Shown here in pieces: positions 26,830 through 37,735 of a stretch of DNA of 54,002 nucleotides. Origin of the DNA: Balneolaceae bacterium (lineage in GTDB: Bacteria; Bacteroidota; Rhodothermia; Balneolales; Balneolaceae); NCBI GenBank assembly GCA_020832225.1, contig JAFIFA010000018.1, positions 1-54,002 on the forward strand. Direction: 5' to 3'. The notes beneath the pieces are model-generated. The model had not been told where the DNA came from and did not search any database. It saw only the letters and a program-made list of their open reading frames with translations. Numbering within the stretch: the first letter of the stretch is position 1; every line of letters starts with the position of its first letter. A program made the position numbers and the translations under genes.

Positions 26830-26911
26830 CCGGGTGGTTTGAGGTTGAATGAAATATTTATGTAACTGAAATGAAATCCTTTTCTCTCAGAATCACAAGC
26901 GGTTACGGTTG

Positions 26912-29734
26912 TTACAACAGATCCTTTAGAAAATGGCCGGTATGGCTCCCTTCTGTATTCATCACATCTTCGGGAGTTCCTGCAGCCACAATCTGTCCCC
27001 CGCCAAAACCTCCTTCAGGCCCCACATCGATCAGCCAGTCGGCCGATTTGATCACATCCAGGTTATGCTCAATGATAATCACAGAGTGGCCCTGATCCAC
27101 CAGCTCATTGAAAGAGTTGAGCAGTTTTGAGATATCCTCAAAATGGAGTCCGGTAGTTGGCTCATCAAAGAAGTAGAGCGTATGATCGTTGTTGGTTTTC
27201 GAAAGAAATTTAGCCAGTTTCACACGCTGTGCTTCACCGCCGGAGAGCGTGGTGGCGCTCTGGCCCAATTTCAGATAACCGAGCCCTACATCTTCAAGCG
27301 GCTGCAGCTTATTGATGATACTATTCTCATCCACGAAAAACTCAATCGCATCGCTTACGCTCATGTCGAGCACATCGTGAATGCTCTTCCCGCGATACTT
27401 CACCTGCAGAATCTCTTTGCGGAAGCGGGTGCCGCCACACTCTTCGCAAACCAGTTCGATGTCGGCCATAAACTGCATCTCAATCTTCTGCAGACCCTCA
27501 CCCTGACAGCTTTCGCAGCGCCCTCCCGGTACGTTGAAGGAGAAGTGGCCGGGTGTATATCCCATAATTTTGGACTGCCGGGTGTTTGAAAAGAGATCTC
27601 GGATTCCGTCGAATGCCTTTGTGTAAGTGGCAGGATTGGATCTGGTTGATCGCCCAATCGGGCTTTGGTCCACCATCTCCACCGCCCCTACATGCTTCAT
27701 GCCGGAGATACCCCTGTTTCGGCCCACCTTCTCATTCCAGGTTCCCAGCTCCTTCTGTATGTGGGCATAGAGTGTATCGTGAACCAGGGTCGACTTCCCG
27801 GACCCCGAAACGCCGGTTACGCAGACCATCATCCCAAGCGGAAACTTCACATCCACGCTTTTCAGATTGTGTTCGGTTGCACCGGTGATCTCCAGAAACT
27901 TGCCGCTTCCCTTTCTCCGCTTGGCAGGAACGGGTATCTCGGCAGCGCCGCTCAGGTATTTTCCGGTCAATGTTTTCGACTTCAACAACACTTCGTACGG
28001 GCCACTGAAGACTATTTCACCTCCATGTGTTCCCGCAAAGGGGCCAATGTCGATAATATTATCTGCTGCCTTAATCATCTCGGGATCGTGCTCCACAACC
28101 AGTACGGTATTGCCGATATCTCTCAGCGACTTCAGTATGGTGATCAGCCTATCGTTATCGCGGGGGTGCAGTCCAATGGTCGGTTCATCCAATACATAGA
28201 GGCTCCCTATCAGGGAACTGCCGAGCGAGTTGGCCAGGCTTATTCTCTGCGACTCACCACCACTCAGCGTGTTGGTGAGACGGTCGAGCGTGAGATAGTC
28301 GAGCCCTACCTCATCCAGATACTTCAGCCGCTTTCTGATCTCATAGAGAATCTGGCCGGCTACCTCTGCTTCAAAGGGAGTCAGCTTCAGGTCATCAAAA
28401 AATTCACGGGCATACCCGATGGTCATCTCCGTTACTTCACCGATATGGAGTCCGCCCACCTTCACATAGAGAGCATCCTTCCGAACCCTGTACCCTTCGC
28501 AATCGGGGCAGCGGCTGTAACCGCGGTATCGGGAGTAGAAGACCCTCATATGCACTTTATAGAACTGCTTCTTCACCTCCTCAAAAAACTTACGGATCCC
28601 GATATATTTGCCTCTCCCGTTCCAGAGAACATTGATCGTCTCTTTATCGAGCTCTTTGTAAGGCACGTCGATAGCAAGCTGATCTTTCGCCGCCTCTCTC
28701 ACAAAATCCCTCAGGTGCTGGCTGAATTTGGGCGAGTCGAAAGGAGCAACAGCTCCACCCCGAATCGTCTTATCGGGATCGGGAATCACCAGGTCCTCAT
28801 CGATACCTGCAACTTTGCCAAAACCCTCGCAGGTATCGCATGCACCAAAGGGATTGTTGAATGAGAACATCTGTGGAGTGGGTTCCAGAAACTCCATGCC
28901 GTCTCGCTCAAAGAGTTCACTATAGACGCGCTCTTCACCATTTCTGATCTTGATGCTGCAGCGTCCTCCACCTTCACGAAACGCTGTCTCAATAGAGTCG
29001 GCAATCCGGCTTCGTGTATCTTCATCATCTTTCAGAGCGAGCCGGTCCACCACAACACGATGGGTTTTCTGCTTGATCTTTGAAAGCTCTGCTGAATCGT
29101 CGTTGAGGTCCAGCATCGACTCATCGCTCAGCTTCAGTATTCGGGTCAGCCCTTTCTCCTTGAGAACATTGAGCTGATCTTTCATCTTACGGCCCTCTCT
29201 CAGGTCGATCGGGAAAAGCACATAGAAACGGGCCTTCTCTTCCAGTTCTTCGTACAGCTCCGGGATAATTGTGGCGGTGGAGTCTTTTTTTACCTGCTTG
29301 CCCGATTTGGGTGAAATGGTTCGTCCCACACGGGCAAAGAGCAGCCGTACGTAGTCGTAAATCTCTGTTGAGGTACCAACCGTGGAGCGAGGGTTGCTGC
29401 TGGTTGTCTTCTGCTGGATAGCCATAGCCGGAGAGATGCCCTGCATAAAGTCGACATCCGGTTTATCCATCCGCTCGAGGAACTGCCTTGCGTAGCTGGA
29501 GAGGCTCTCCACATATCGACGTTGACCCTCTGCGTAGATTGTATCGAAGGCAAGGCTCGACTTTCCCGATCCCGACACGCCGGTCACCACCGTCAGCTTA
29601 TTGCGGGGGATTTCGACGTCGATATTCTTCAGGTTGTGAACACGGGCTCCCTTAACGATAATGGGTCGATCAGACGCCATCGATCTACCGTTGCTTGATG
29701 AGGTCCCTCTACTTGTCTGTTCGGTTTCCGGCAT
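26912..29734 (-). CDS. uvrA: Excinuclease ABC subunit A
   Basis: The 940-aa UvrA finds DNA damage in nucleotide excision repair and loads UvrB. Two ABC ATPase modules are seen: Walker [15 protein letters not shown] (52-65) and [16 protein letters not shown], with two LSGGE signatures ([31 protein letters not shown]). Zinc-binding cysteine sites are present ([31 protein letters not shown]), as is the UvrB-binding region. Length matches the family. The first 20 residues ([15 protein letters not shown]) look non-conserved; the ATG 18 codons in is an alternative start. It stands alone; uvrB and uvrC are not nearby. Confidence 0.97.
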   Translation of the reverse strand: MPETEQTSRGTSSSNGRSMASDRPIIVKGARVHNLKNIDVEIPRNKLTVVTGVSGSGKSSLAFDTIYAEGQRRYVESLSSYARQFLERMDKPDVDFMQGISPAMAIQQKTTSSNPRSTVGTSTEIYDYVRLLFARVGRTISPKSGKQVKKDSTATIIPELYEELEEKARFYVLFPIDLREGRKMKDQLNVLKEKGLTRILKLSDESMLDLNDDSAELSKIKQKTHRVVVDRLALKDDEDTRSRIADSIETAFREGGGRCSIKIRNGEERVYSELFERDGMEFLEPTPQMFSFNNPFGACDTCEGFGKVAGIDEDLVIPDPDKTIRGGAVAPFDSPKFSQHLRDFVREAAKDQLAIDVPYKELDKETINVLWNGRGKYIGIRKFFEEVKKQFYKVHMRVFYSRYRGYSRCPDCEGYRVRKDALYVKVGGLHIGEVTEMTIGYAREFFDDLKLTPFEAEVAGQILYEIRKRLKYLDEVGLDYLTLDRLTNTLSGGESQRISLANSLGSSLIGSLYVLDEPTIGLHPRDNDRLITILKSLRDIGNTVLVVEHDPEMIKAADNIIDIGPFAGTHGGEIVFSGPYEVLLKSKTLTGKYLSGAAEIPVPAKRRKGSGKFLEITGATEHNLKSVDVKFPLGMMVCVTGVSGSGKSTLVHDTLYAHIQKELGTWNEKVGRNRGISGMKHVGAVEMVDQSPIGRSTRSNPATYTKAFDGIRDLFSNTRQSKIMGYTPGHFSFNVPGGRCESCQGEGLQKIEMQFMADIELVCEECGGTRFRKEILQVKYRGKSIHDVLDMSVSDAIEFFVDENSIINKLQPLEDVGLGYLKLGQSATTLSGGEAQRVKLAKFLSKTNNDHTLYFFDEPTTGLHFEDISKLLNSFNELVDQGHSVIIIEHNLDVIKSADWLIDVGPEGGFGGGQIVAAGTPEDVMNTEGSHTGHFLKDLL

Positions 29735-29968
29735 GAATTCAGGTTCGGTTCAAATCTTTCAAAATAACAATTTCGTCGGCTAAAATCGCCTGCGGGCTTG
29801 TGGTTAGTTCCTGAGGATTCAGGGCAGAAGATTAGAACAGAGTCTGAGGGGAGGGCGTTCTTTGTTTGGAGTGAAAAGTCCCCGAGGTTTCGGGGCTGCT
29901 GACGCAGGAGAAGTGAGAGGTAAGACGTGAGACGTTCGCTTTGCGATAAGCGCTGAGCGCATGGCATT
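29735..29968. other. Upstream region of uvrA
   Basis: About 230 bp without a gene lies between uvrA and the tandem repeat. It contains a small perfect hairpin (CCCCGA / TCGGGG, near 29880-29896) and purine-rich words (GTGAGAGGTAAGACGTGAGACG, 29911) resembling those at 4939, next to another repeat block. The uvrA promoter should lie here; no convincing SOS box was found by eye. Confidence 0.3.
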
Positions 29969-30260
29969 TTTAACCTCTGCGTTCGCTGCGGCTCCTCGGC
30001 GGTCTTTGCGGTTTACCCAAGCCTGAACTCGATTTTTGGGTTATTTCCGGCTTCACGGACCTTTTAAACCGCGGCGGGCGCGGCGTAGGCGCTGGGGGGC
30101 GCAGCGGGTTTGCGGGCTAAATTAAGACTCTGCGTTCTCTGCGACTCCCCGGCGGTCTTTGCGGTTAACCCGGGCCTGAAATCTATTTTTGGGCTATTCA
30201 CGGGTTCACGGATCTTTTAAACCGCGGCGGGCGCGGCGTAGGCGCTGGGGGCGCGGTGTT
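29969..30260. repeat. 153-bp tandem repeat built from the CTGCG block
   Basis: Two direct copies are offset by 153 bases: 29975-30127 and 30128-30260. Both begin with CTCTGCGTTC, continue through CGGCGGTCTTTGCGGTT and a GGGTTATT/GGGCTATT word, and end in TTTTAAACCGCGGCGGGCG and CGGCGTAGGCGCTGGGGG. They share the GC-rich block of the modular repeat family but carry a unit end not seen elsewhere in the window. The region fills the gap between uvrA and the amidohydrolase pair. Confidence 0.8.
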
Positions 30261-30270
30261 TTTCTCAGGA

Positions 30271-30310
30271 AAAAAAGGGCCCGCTTACCATTGGTTAACG
30301 GGCCCTTTTA
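30271..30310. terminator. Bidirectional rho-independent terminator
   Basis: A 7-bp stem GGGCCCG (30277-30283) / CGGGCCC (30299-30305) is flanked by an A-run on the left and a T-run on the right, so it can work on both strands. On the minus strand it ends the amidohydrolase operon, whose last stop codon is 30 bases away. Confidence 0.85.
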
Positions 30311-30339
30311 ATCTGTTTCAATCGTCTTTGATTACCGGT

Positions 30340-31596
30340 TTAATCGCCGTCGCCAGCATAGTGCTCGCCATCGATGAAGACCGCTTCTACCCTGGTCAGG
30401 TATTCAAAAGGGTCTCCATCAAAAAGAACCAGATCGGCGTCCATTCCACGTTCAATCGATCCAACACGATCGCTGATGCCGAGGATCTCTGCCGCTCCTT
30501 TGGTCATTGCGTAGAGCGCATTCTCCATCCCAAGACCGTTCGCTGCAGCGATCGCCGCCTCGTAACGTGCAATTCGGGATTTGGGCACATACGCTTCATA
30601 CCCACTCTGAAATGCGATGGGAACGCCTGCCTCATGAAGCTTACCGGCGGTTTCAAAACTGGAGTTTTTCGCCTCGCCGGATGGACGTACCATGGTTGGA
30701 TGGATCACAACGGGAACACCTGCCTCCTTTATCTCGTCAAGAACAAGGTATGCTTCCGCGGCTCCTTCCAGAACCATATCAAAACCAAACTCACGCTGAA
30801 TGCGCAGTGCGGTCATGATATCGTGTGCTGTCTGAGCGTAGACCAGCGCTGTCACCTCTCCATCAATCAAATCAGCCAGTTTCTCCATCTTGAGATCGGT
30901 GCCGTTGGTTTCGCCTTCAGCGCGTTTGGCCGCATAGTCCTCAGCGCGAACCAGCTCCTGCCGAAGAACCGAAACGGTTTTTGACCGTGTTCCGGGCGAA
31001 CTGAAATTACCGCGCACCATCGATCCAAGCGTCATAGAAAGCATCTTTGTATCAACGATGGAAGCCTGCTCCACGGTTGTGCCCTTGGTTTTCACGATCA
31101 TGGTCTGACCACTTATCACCGCTCCCGGGCCATGTCCGGTATGGATTGTCGTCATTCCCTTTCCGCGAAGGTACTCAACCAGAAACTCACGGGCGTTGTA
31201 GGAGTCGTAGGCCCTCAGTTCCGGCTGAACCGCATCAGAAGTTTCGAGCTGATCCTGATCGTGATTCTGATTGTAGTAGCCGGCAAGCCCCACTACGGAG
31301 CGGGCATCGATCATACCCGGAGTAACCACCTTTGCCTCATAAACTTCGTAACCATCTGGGATATTTACCCGGTTTTGGGTTCCAACCTGCTCGATCACAC
31401 CGTTATTGATCAACACAACCCCATTTGAAATCGGGTTGCCGTTCATCGTGTAGACCGTTTCACCTTTCACAGCCACCTGTGCAGAAACCCTCTCTACAGG
31501 GAGCATAACCAACATCAGCAGCACTGCTGCAGAGACAAGGGCTGTACCGATACGCTTCTTCATTTTAACTGCTCTTTTCATTTTCATGGTATTCAT
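30340..31596 (-). CDS. Secreted amidohydrolase-fold protein lacking metal ligands (probable pseudoenzyme)
   Basis: The 418-aa protein has an N-terminal signal sequence (hydrophobic stretch to VERVSAQ, residue 40) and aligns along its length with the amidohydrolase encoded 12 bases upstream. Every metal-site motif is degraded: PGMIDARSVVG replaces PGLVDTHSHIG (R99 and V101 in place of the HxH), YAQTAHDI replaces HNHTHRHDD, LEGAAEA replaces LQHVSEG, and FQSGYEA replaces FHTDDP. The fold-stabilising features and the C-terminal EYLTRVEAVFIDGEHY end are kept. It is therefore probably non-catalytic; a partner or regulator of the neighbouring active enzyme is the natural guess. Confidence 0.8.
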   Translation of the reverse strand: MNTMKMKRAVKMKKRIGTALVSAAVLLMLVMLPVERVSAQVAVKGETVYTMNGNPISNGVVLINNGVIEQVGTQNRVNIPDGYEVYEAKVVTPGMIDARSVVGLAGYYNQNHDQDQLETSDAVQPELRAYDSYNAREFLVEYLRGKGMTTIHTGHGPGAVISGQTMIVKTKGTTVEQASIVDTKMLSMTLGSMVRGNFSSPGTRSKTVSVLRQELVRAEDYAAKRAEGETNGTDLKMEKLADLIDGEVTALVYAQTAHDIMTALRIQREFGFDMVLEGAAEAYLVLDEIKEAGVPVVIHPTMVRPSGEAKNSSFETAGKLHEAGVPIAFQSGYEAYVPKSRIARYEAAIAAANGLGMENALYAMTKGAAEILGISDRVGSIERGMDADLVLFDGDPFEYLTRVEAVFIDGEHYAGDGD

Positions 31597-31608
31597 ATCC
31601 GTATCCCC

Positions 31609-32901
31609 TTAATGATGTGAATGGTTGCTGCTCATACGGAAGATTTCGTAGCCGCCAGTGGCATACTCACGATCTTCCGGATTGCTACGATCCCACGCCT
31701 TTTCACCATCAATCCAGGTCTGTTCGATATGGGTATATACACTAAACGGATCTCCGGAGAGAATCAGGAAGTCGGCATCTTTCCCCTCTTCAAGGGAACC
31801 AACTCGATCCTCGAGATCCATCATTTTCGCTCCGTTAATAGTAAGGGCTTCGAGTGCAGTTTGGCGGCTCATTCCCTCTTTCACTCCCATTGCGGCCATT
31901 CGGAGGAAAAACCGGGAGTCTACAATCGGGTCATCCGTATGAAATGCCACCAGCGCACCTGCCTGCTCCAGTTCGCGACCGTTAATGTTCAGAAGATTGA
32001 TCGCCTCCATCTTTCCGCCCGGAGAGTCGAGTCCGATAATGGACGACCCCAAGATATCTGCATTCGCAATCTCTTCGGCCACTTTCCACCCTTCGCTAAC
32101 GTGCTGCAATACCAAACGATAGCCAAACTCATCGGCGAGACGGATAGCGGTCAGAATGTCGTCGTGGCGGTGAGTGTGATTGTGCACAATTCGCTTCCCT
32201 TCGAGCACTTCAACCAGTGTCTCCATCTGAAGGTCACGCGCCGGCATCTTTTCGGGATCGCCATCAGCTTCCTCTACCCTGCGCTGGTAATCCTGTGCCT
32301 GCACAAAAAGATTTCGCACAATTGCAGCCGACTTTGCCCTTGTGCCGGGAGTGCCGCCTGCCCGAAGCGGATTTGTACCGTTTGCCATTTTGATTCCGCC
32401 ATAAATTCCTGCCTCTTCATCCACCATAATCAGCATCTGCTCGATCGTGTTGGCAGGGCGTGTTTTCAGGTAGACGGTCTGACCGCTCATCAGAAGTCCC
32501 GAACCTGGCATCACGTTGGCAGTGGTGATACCACCCGCCATCGCTTTTTTGAAGGTGCTGCTTTGCGGATCGATGGTGTCCATAATCCGAACATCGGGAT
32601 GCATGGTTGCCGAACGATCTCCGCCATCTCCCTCTCCGATGTGCGAATGGGTATCAACCAGTCCCGGCATAATCACCTTGTCGGAAACATCGTGACGCTC
32701 CGCGTTTCGGGGAATCGAGACGTCTCCGCTCCGCCCTACGGCAGTAATTTTTCCATTTTCAACAATCAGAACACCATTTGATATGGGTTCACCGGTTATG
32801 GGGATGATGGTGGCCCCCTCAAAAACCTGGGCGCGATCTTGTGCCGTGAGCGCCATGCTCCAGCATAAAACCATCACCGTCAACGTCAGCAATTTTTTCA
32901 T
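31609..32901 (-). CDS. Secreted metal-dependent amidohydrolase
   Basis: The 430-aa protein starts at the ATG at 32901 with a signal peptide (KKLLTLTVMVLCWSMALTAQ, residues 2-21); the frame opens upstream but that stretch is not signal-like. The amidohydrolase/imidazolonepropionase-like metal site is intact: H85 and H87 in PGLVDTHSHIG, further histidines in VHNHTHRHDD and LQHVSEG, and FHTDDP near the end. It should hydrolyse an amide or cyclic amide outside the cytoplasm; substrate unknown. First gene of a two-gene operon with the degenerate paralogue downstream. Confidence 0.85.
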   Translation of the reverse strand: MKKLLTLTVMVLCWSMALTAQDRAQVFEGATIIPITGEPISNGVLIVENGKITAVGRSGDVSIPRNAERHDVSDKVIMPGLVDTHSHIGEGDGGDRSATMHPDVRIMDTIDPQSSTFKKAMAGGITTANVMPGSGLLMSGQTVYLKTRPANTIEQMLIMVDEEAGIYGGIKMANGTNPLRAGGTPGTRAKSAAIVRNLFVQAQDYQRRVEEADGDPEKMPARDLQMETLVEVLEGKRIVHNHTHRHDDILTAIRLADEFGYRLVLQHVSEGWKVAEEIANADILGSSIIGLDSPGGKMEAINLLNINGRELEQAGALVAFHTDDPIVDSRFFLRMAAMGVKEGMSRQTALEALTINGAKMMDLEDRVGSLEEGKDADFLILSGDPFSVYTHIEQTWIDGEKAWDRSNPEDREYATGGYEIFRMSSNHSHH

Positions 32902-32990
32902 AAATCTCTGTTTTTGGATTGAACTGTTAAAGCCTGAAATAACGTACATAAATCAAGGCTTTTTGTAAAAAATTGTGTCTATAAACAGAG

Positions 32991-33032
32991 ACACCCGTCC
33001 GGATGGCTTTCAAAAGCCTCCCAAACGGGTGT
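32991..33032. terminator. Strong two-part stem-loop between metK and the amidohydrolase operon
   Basis: An outer stem ACACCCGT (32991-32998) / ACGGGTGT (33025-33032) encloses an inner hairpin GGCTTT / AAAGCC. It starts 33 bases after the metK stop on the minus strand. The T-run on the minus side is weak (TCTCTGTTTA), so it may act as an imperfect terminator or as an RNA-stabilising stem. It also lies in the leader of the amidohydrolase operon. Confidence 0.6.
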
Positions 33033-33064
33033 TTATACTCTACGTTCTGTTATCTAAATGGGGC

Positions 33065-34216
33065 TTATTTTACCGCATCAGAAATTTTATCCACATAATC
33101 GAGCTGCTCCCATGTGAATTCGTCGCGACCAAAATGGCCATACGCAGCCGTTCTTCTGAATCCAGGCTCTTTCAGCTTCAGCCTGGAGATAATTCCGGCG
33201 GGCGTCATATCAAACGTTTTATTCACAGCCTCGGCCAGTTTGATGTCGCTCACTTTCCCGGTTCCGTAACTGTTCACGTTAATTGAAACCGGGTCTGCTA
33301 CGCCGATCGCATAGGCAACCTGTACGAGGCACTCCTCGGCTAGCCCGGCAGCAACGATGTTCTTGGCGATGTGTCGGGTTGCATAGGCTGCACTTCGATC
33401 TACTTTGGAGGCATCCTTGCCGGAAAATGCTCCTCCACCATGTGCGCCACGTCCGCCGTAGGTGTCCACAATAATTTTTCGCCCCGTGAGACCAGTGTCG
33501 CCATGCGGTCCGCCAATCACAAACTTACCGGTCGGGTTTACGTGGAGAATGGTATCGGCATCGATCAGTTCAGCCGGAATTACGGTAGAGATGAGGTGCT
33601 TTTTGATATCCTGACGAATTTCTGACTGCTCCACACCCTCATCGTGCTGCGTGGAGATCACAATGGTATCCACACGCTTCGGGTTTCCATCATCTCCATA
33701 CTCAACGGTTACCTGGCTCTTGCTGTCCGGACCGAGATAGGGCATCAGCGCCGTCTCTTTCCGGATATGGGCCAGCTTCTTCAGCAGTTCATGGGAGAAC
33801 TGCAGCGTCATTGGCATGTAGGCATCCGTTTCGCTGTTCGCATAGCCAAACATCATCCCCTGATCTCCGGCACCCTGCTTTTTGTATCCCTTCTCGTCTA
33901 CACCCTGTGCAATTTCAGGGCTTTGCTGATGGATGGATGAAAGTACACCGCAGGAATCTGAATCGAATCGGTAGCTCGCCTTTGTGTAACCGATATCGCG
34001 AATCACACCACGCACGATCTCCTGAATGTCCACGTAAGCTTCGGTATTCACTTCTCCGGAAACCACCGCAAGTCCGGTAGTTACGAGTGTTTCAACCGCA
34101 ACCCGTGAGTCGGGATCTTTCGTGAGCATTGCATCTAAAATGGCATCGGAAATCTGGTCGGCAACTTTATCAGGATGCCCTTCTGAAACCGACTCTGAAG
34201 TAAATAGATTTTTCAT
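33065..34216 (-). CDS. metK: S-adenosylmethionine synthetase
   Basis: This 383-aa cytosolic enzyme makes SAM from methionine and ATP. It carries the family hexapeptide GAGDQG and the phosphate loop GGGAFSGKD, with the N-terminal [23 protein letters not shown]. Length matches the family. It lies 95 bp downstream of ruvB on the same strand. No SAM riboswitch structure was recognised in its 95-bp leader. Confidence 0.97.
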   Translation of the reverse strand: MKNLFTSESVSEGHPDKVADQISDAILDAMLTKDPDSRVAVETLVTTGLAVVSGEVNTEAYVDIQEIVRGVIRDIGYTKASYRFDSDSCGVLSSIHQQSPEIAQGVDEKGYKKQGAGDQGMMFGYANSETDAYMPMTLQFSHELLKKLAHIRKETALMPYLGPDSKSQVTVEYGDDGNPKRVDTIVISTQHDEGVEQSEIRQDIKKHLISTVIPAELIDADTILHVNPTGKFVIGGPHGDTGLTGRKIIVDTYGGRGAHGGGAFSGKDASKVDRSAAYATRHIAKNIVAAGLAEECLVQVAYAIGVADPVSINVNSYGTGKVSDIKLAEAVNKTFDMTPAGIISRLKLKEPGFRRTAAYGHFGRDEFTWEQLDYVDKISDAVK

Positions 34217-34311
34217 GAAATAATTTGTTCAATCTGTAGAGAGTAGGGTGTTGTTAAAAAACAGCCTGAAGGTACAAAAAAAATGATTCCGAATCATCGC
34301 ATCTGGAAAGC

Positions 34312-35334
34312 TCAATCGTCGAACAGAGACTTATTTTCCCTTGATGAGTGGTGCTTTAACCCCAGATATTCGTACGCCCTGGCTGCGGCCACGCGCCCTT
34401 TCGGTGTTCGCTGCATAAACCCTTCTTTGATCAAAAATGGCTCGTAAACCTCCTCGATTGTCCCCTTGTCTTCGCCTACGGCCACTCCCAGCGTCCCGAG
34501 CCCAACGGGCCCGCCATCGTAATTTTCGATAATCGCCTTCAGGATTCGAATATCCATGTCGTCGAGACCGTTGCGATCGACATCAAGGGCGTTGAGTGCC
34601 TTGTCGGCAATTAATTCGTCGATAGCATCGAGCCCGTCTACCTGGGCAAAATCCCGGGTTCTCCTCAGCAGCTTATTTACTATACGGGGTGTACCGCGGC
34701 TTCTGCGGGCAATTTCGTGAGCACCCGCTTCCGTAATTCCGAAGTTAATGATGTGGGCCGTGCGAAGTGCGATTCGCTGCAGAAGCTCCGTATCGTAGTA
34801 GTCCAGCCTCATATCGATTCCAAACCGGGCGCGAAGAGGTGCCGTTAATAGTCCCTTCCGGGTTGTGGCGCCAACCAGCGTAAAACGGTTGAGATCGATC
34901 TGAACGCTTCTCGCGTTGGGGCCGGAGTCGATCACGATATCAAGCTTGTAATCCTCCATTGCGGAGTAGAGATACTCCTCAATTACCGGGTTGAGGCGGT
35001 GGATCTCGTCGATGAAGAGAACATCCCCCTCCTCAAGATTGGTGAGAAGCCCGGCAAGATCACCCGGTTTTTCGAGAACCGGGCCCGTGGTCGGTTTAAT
35101 CGAAACGCCCATCTCCTGACCAATAATGTAGGCCAGTGTTGTCTTACCGAGTCCCGGAGGGCCTGAAAGAATAACATGATCAAGGGCTTCTCCCCTTTTT
35201 TTGGCGGCCTGGATAAAGACATTCAGGTTGTTGATCACCTTCTGCTGCCCCACAAACTCATTCAGAGATGAAGGGCGCAGGTTCTCTTCGAAATTCTGTT
35301 CTCTGTCTTCAGGATCTAACAGGGGGTTTTGCAC
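34312..35334 (-). CDS. ruvB: Holliday junction branch-migration helicase RuvB
   Basis: The 340-aa hexameric AAA+ motor drives branch migration with RuvA. Walker A GPPGLGKT (58-65), Walker B DEIH (109-112), sensor-1 region [20 protein letters not shown] and the C-terminal winged helix ([17 protein letters not shown]) are all present. Length is standard. ruvA and ruvC are not adjacent. It is divergent from ppk1 across 84 bp. Confidence 0.97.
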   Translation of the reverse strand: MQNPLLDPEDREQNFEENLRPSSLNEFVGQQKVINNLNVFIQAAKKRGEALDHVILSGPPGLGKTTLAYIIGQEMGVSIKPTTGPVLEKPGDLAGLLTNLEEGDVLFIDEIHRLNPVIEEYLYSAMEDYKLDIVIDSGPNARSVQIDLNRFTLVGATTRKGLLTAPLRARFGIDMRLDYYDTELLQRIALRTAHIINFGITEAGAHEIARRSRGTPRIVNKLLRRTRDFAQVDGLDAIDELIADKALNALDVDRNGLDDMDIRILKAIIENYDGGPVGLGTLGVAVGEDKGTIEEVYEPFLIKEGFMQRTPKGRVAAARAYEYLGLKHHSSRENKSLFDD

Positions 35335-35418
35335 TGGATCGCCTTTGATGTTTGTTTAAACTATGTTAATACTATAATAGCTAACTTCAATTTCAATTGC
35401 ATAGAACGGAGATCCGTC

Positions 35419-37668
35419 ATGCCGGAGTCGTCACTTTCACCCGACCATTTCCTGACTAACAAGACCACAACGAGCAAAACCGGTTCTAATCGAACATATC
35501 GAGGCCCGATGAAGGAATTAAAGAGACTCTCAAAAAAAGAGCTGAACAGTCTGTTACAGGGAGACAGTCTGAATATATCCGGCGAAGAGTTTTTTCTCAA
35601 TTATGAAATCAGCTGGCTGAAGTTCAACCGGAGGGTTCTGAGTGAAGCTGAAGATACGGATAATCCGCTTCTCGAAAGAGTGAAGTTCATCGGCATCGTC
35701 TGTTCAAACCTGGATGAATTTTTCCAGAAACGGGTTGGAGGGCTCAAACGGCAGCTTCATGCCGGGGTTTCAGAAAGCTCTGTGGATGGCAAAACACCCC
35801 GCGAGCAGCTGGCCCTTATCCGCAAAAATGTTCAGAAGATGATCCGCGACTATCGCGACTGCTACTTCAAGGATCTTTTGCCCGCACTTGAGAAGGAAGG
35901 GATTCGAATTCTACTTTATGAGGAGCTGAACAAAGATCAGAAGGCAAAAGCGGACAACTATTTCCGTGACATGCTCTACCCCATCATCACCCCCCTGGCG
36001 GTAGATGAGGCACACCCATTCCCCTTTATATCAAACAAGAGCCGCTCACTTGCCGTGAAACTTCGTGAGCCAAAAAGCGGAGAGAAGCGGTTTGCCAGAA
36101 TCAAGATTCCGTCCAACCGGCCCCGCTGGATAGAGATTAACCGGGATGAAGACCAGCTCCTGTTACTATCAACCAGCGAACTGATTCGGGAGAAGATCGG
36201 GGATTTCTTCCCGGGAATGGATATCGAATCTGCCAACATATTCAGGGTTACCAGAAATGCCGACCTGGAGCGCAATGAAGAGGAGGCTGATGACCTGATT
36301 GAACTGATTGAGGAGGAGCTTCGTGAGCGCCGTTTTGCTGAGATTGTTCGCCTTGAGATCGACAGCAGAATGCCGGCCGATGTGAAAGCCTATCTCCTTG
36401 AGCACCTGAACGTGGAAAAAGAGGATCTGTTTGAAATGAATGGTCCGCTTGGCCTGGCCGATGCTGTTCAACTATACAATATTGAGGGATATCCGGACCT
36501 CCGCTTCTCCCCATGGACCCCATCCCTCCACCCCGCTTTTCGTCATGAGATAGATCAGGAGGCGCCAAGTATCTTCTCCGTGATCCGAAAGGGAGATTTC
36601 ATGGTTCACCATCCGTACCACAGTTTCGAATCCTCCACTCAGCGATTTGTGGCCGAGGCTGCGCGAGACCCGAATGTTTTGGCCATCAAGCAGACTCTTT
36701 ACCGTACTTCAAGTGACTCCCCCATCATGCACTCCATGATTCGTGCCGCAGAGGATGGGAAGCAGGTTGCCGTTCTCGTTGAGCTGAAGGCAAGGTTTGA
36801 TGAGGAGCGAAATATCAGCTGGGCCAATCGGCTGGAGAAGGCCGGTGTGCATGTCTCTTATGGAATTTCAGGGCTTAAAATTCACACCAAGCTGACCATT
36901 GTGATCCGTGAGGAGGGAGAAGGTTTGAAGCGGTACGTCCATATCGGAACCGGCAACTACCATCCAGATACGGCACAGCTCTATGAGGATCTGGGATATT
37001 TTACCTGCCGCGATGATATTGGCTCGGATGTGACGGACGTCTTCAATCTCCTGACCGGATATGCCCCGAATCAAAAATACAGGAAGCTTCTCGTAGCCCC
37101 GAAGCACCTGAGAGCCCAAGTCATCGACCGTATTAACTTTGAGATTAGCGAGGCGAAAAAGGGTCGTGAAGGGCGAATCATCGCCAAAATGAATAATCTT
37201 GAAGATCCGTTGATCATTCAGAAACTTTATGAGGCTTCCAATGCCGGGGTTCGAATCGACCTCATTGTGCGGAGCGTCTGCCGGTTGATTCCAGGCAAAA
37301 AGGGCCTGAGTGAAAATATTCAGGTACACGCCATTGTAGGTCGCTTTCTTGAACACTCCCGATGCTACTACTTCGGCGCCGGTGGTGAAGATCTCTACTA
37401 CATCGGCTCAGCCGACTGGATGCACCGAAACCTGGATGCCCGGGTAGAAGTTTTATCTCCCGTGGATGACTACGAACTGAAACGCTACCTGCAATTTATT
37501 CTGAACCTTGCTATGCGGGATAACCGACAGCGATGGGTTTTGAATGAAAAAGGGAACTTCAAGCGGATTAAACGAAAGAAAGATGAAGAGGAGATTGCCA
37601 TACACAAAGAGCTGATGCAACACGCCAAAGAGAGTCAAGATCCCGTTCCGCGGTCATCAGGCAAGTAA
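35419..37668 (+). CDS. ppk1: Polyphosphate kinase 1
   Basis: This enzyme reversibly polymerises the gamma-phosphate of ATP into polyphosphate. 749 aa from the ATG at 35419, which has CGGAG 8 bases upstream; a second plausible start is the ATG at 35509 (after CGAGG), which would give a length closer to E. coli Ppk (688 aa). The phospho-accepting histidine motif YVHIGTGNYHPDTAQLY (H508) and second histidine FLEHSRCYYF (H646) are present, with SADWMHRNLDARVEV following. It probably stands alone; an exopolyphosphatase gene is not nearby. Confidence 0.95.
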   Translation: MPESSLSPDHFLTNKTTTSKTGSNRTYRGPMKELKRLSKKELNSLLQGDSLNISGEEFFLNYEISWLKFNRRVLSEAEDTDNPLLERVKFIGIVCSNLDEFFQKRVGGLKRQLHAGVSESSVDGKTPREQLALIRKNVQKMIRDYRDCYFKDLLPALEKEGIRILLYEELNKDQKAKADNYFRDMLYPIITPLAVDEAHPFPFISNKSRSLAVKLREPKSGEKRFARIKIPSNRPRWIEINRDEDQLLLLSTSELIREKIGDFFPGMDIESANIFRVTRNADLERNEEEADDLIELIEEELRERRFAEIVRLEIDSRMPADVKAYLLEHLNVEKEDLFEMNGPLGLADAVQLYNIEGYPDLRFSPWTPSLHPAFRHEIDQEAPSIFSVIRKGDFMVHHPYHSFESSTQRFVAEAARDPNVLAIKQTLYRTSSDSPIMHSMIRAAEDGKQVAVLVELKARFDEERNISWANRLEKAGVHVSYGISGLKIHTKLTIVIREEGEGLKRYVHIGTGNYHPDTAQLYEDLGYFTCRDDIGSDVTDVFNLLTGYAPNQKYRKLLVAPKHLRAQVIDRINFEISEAKKGREGRIIAKMNNLEDPLIIQKLYEASNAGVRIDLIVRSVCRLIPGKKGLSENIQVHAIVGRFLEHSRCYYFGAGGEDLYYIGSADWMHRNLDARVEVLSPVDDYELKRYLQFILNLAMRDNRQRWVLNEKGNFKRIKRKKDEEEIAIHKELMQHAKESQDPVPRSSGK

Positions 37669-37735
37669 GCACTACTCCGTTTCCCAATCCATTCCTGTTT
37701 TCTTACATTGAGCGCAAACCTTTTTAAATCCGGGA

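Noticed and set aside
34217-34311. Possible SAM riboswitch before metK
   Set aside because: The 95-bp leader shows no multi-stem SAM-I, SAM-II or SAM-IV like pattern.
37245-37262. GTTCGAATC tRNA T-loop-like word in ppk1
   Set aside because: It lies in a conserved coding region and no cloverleaf can be built around it.
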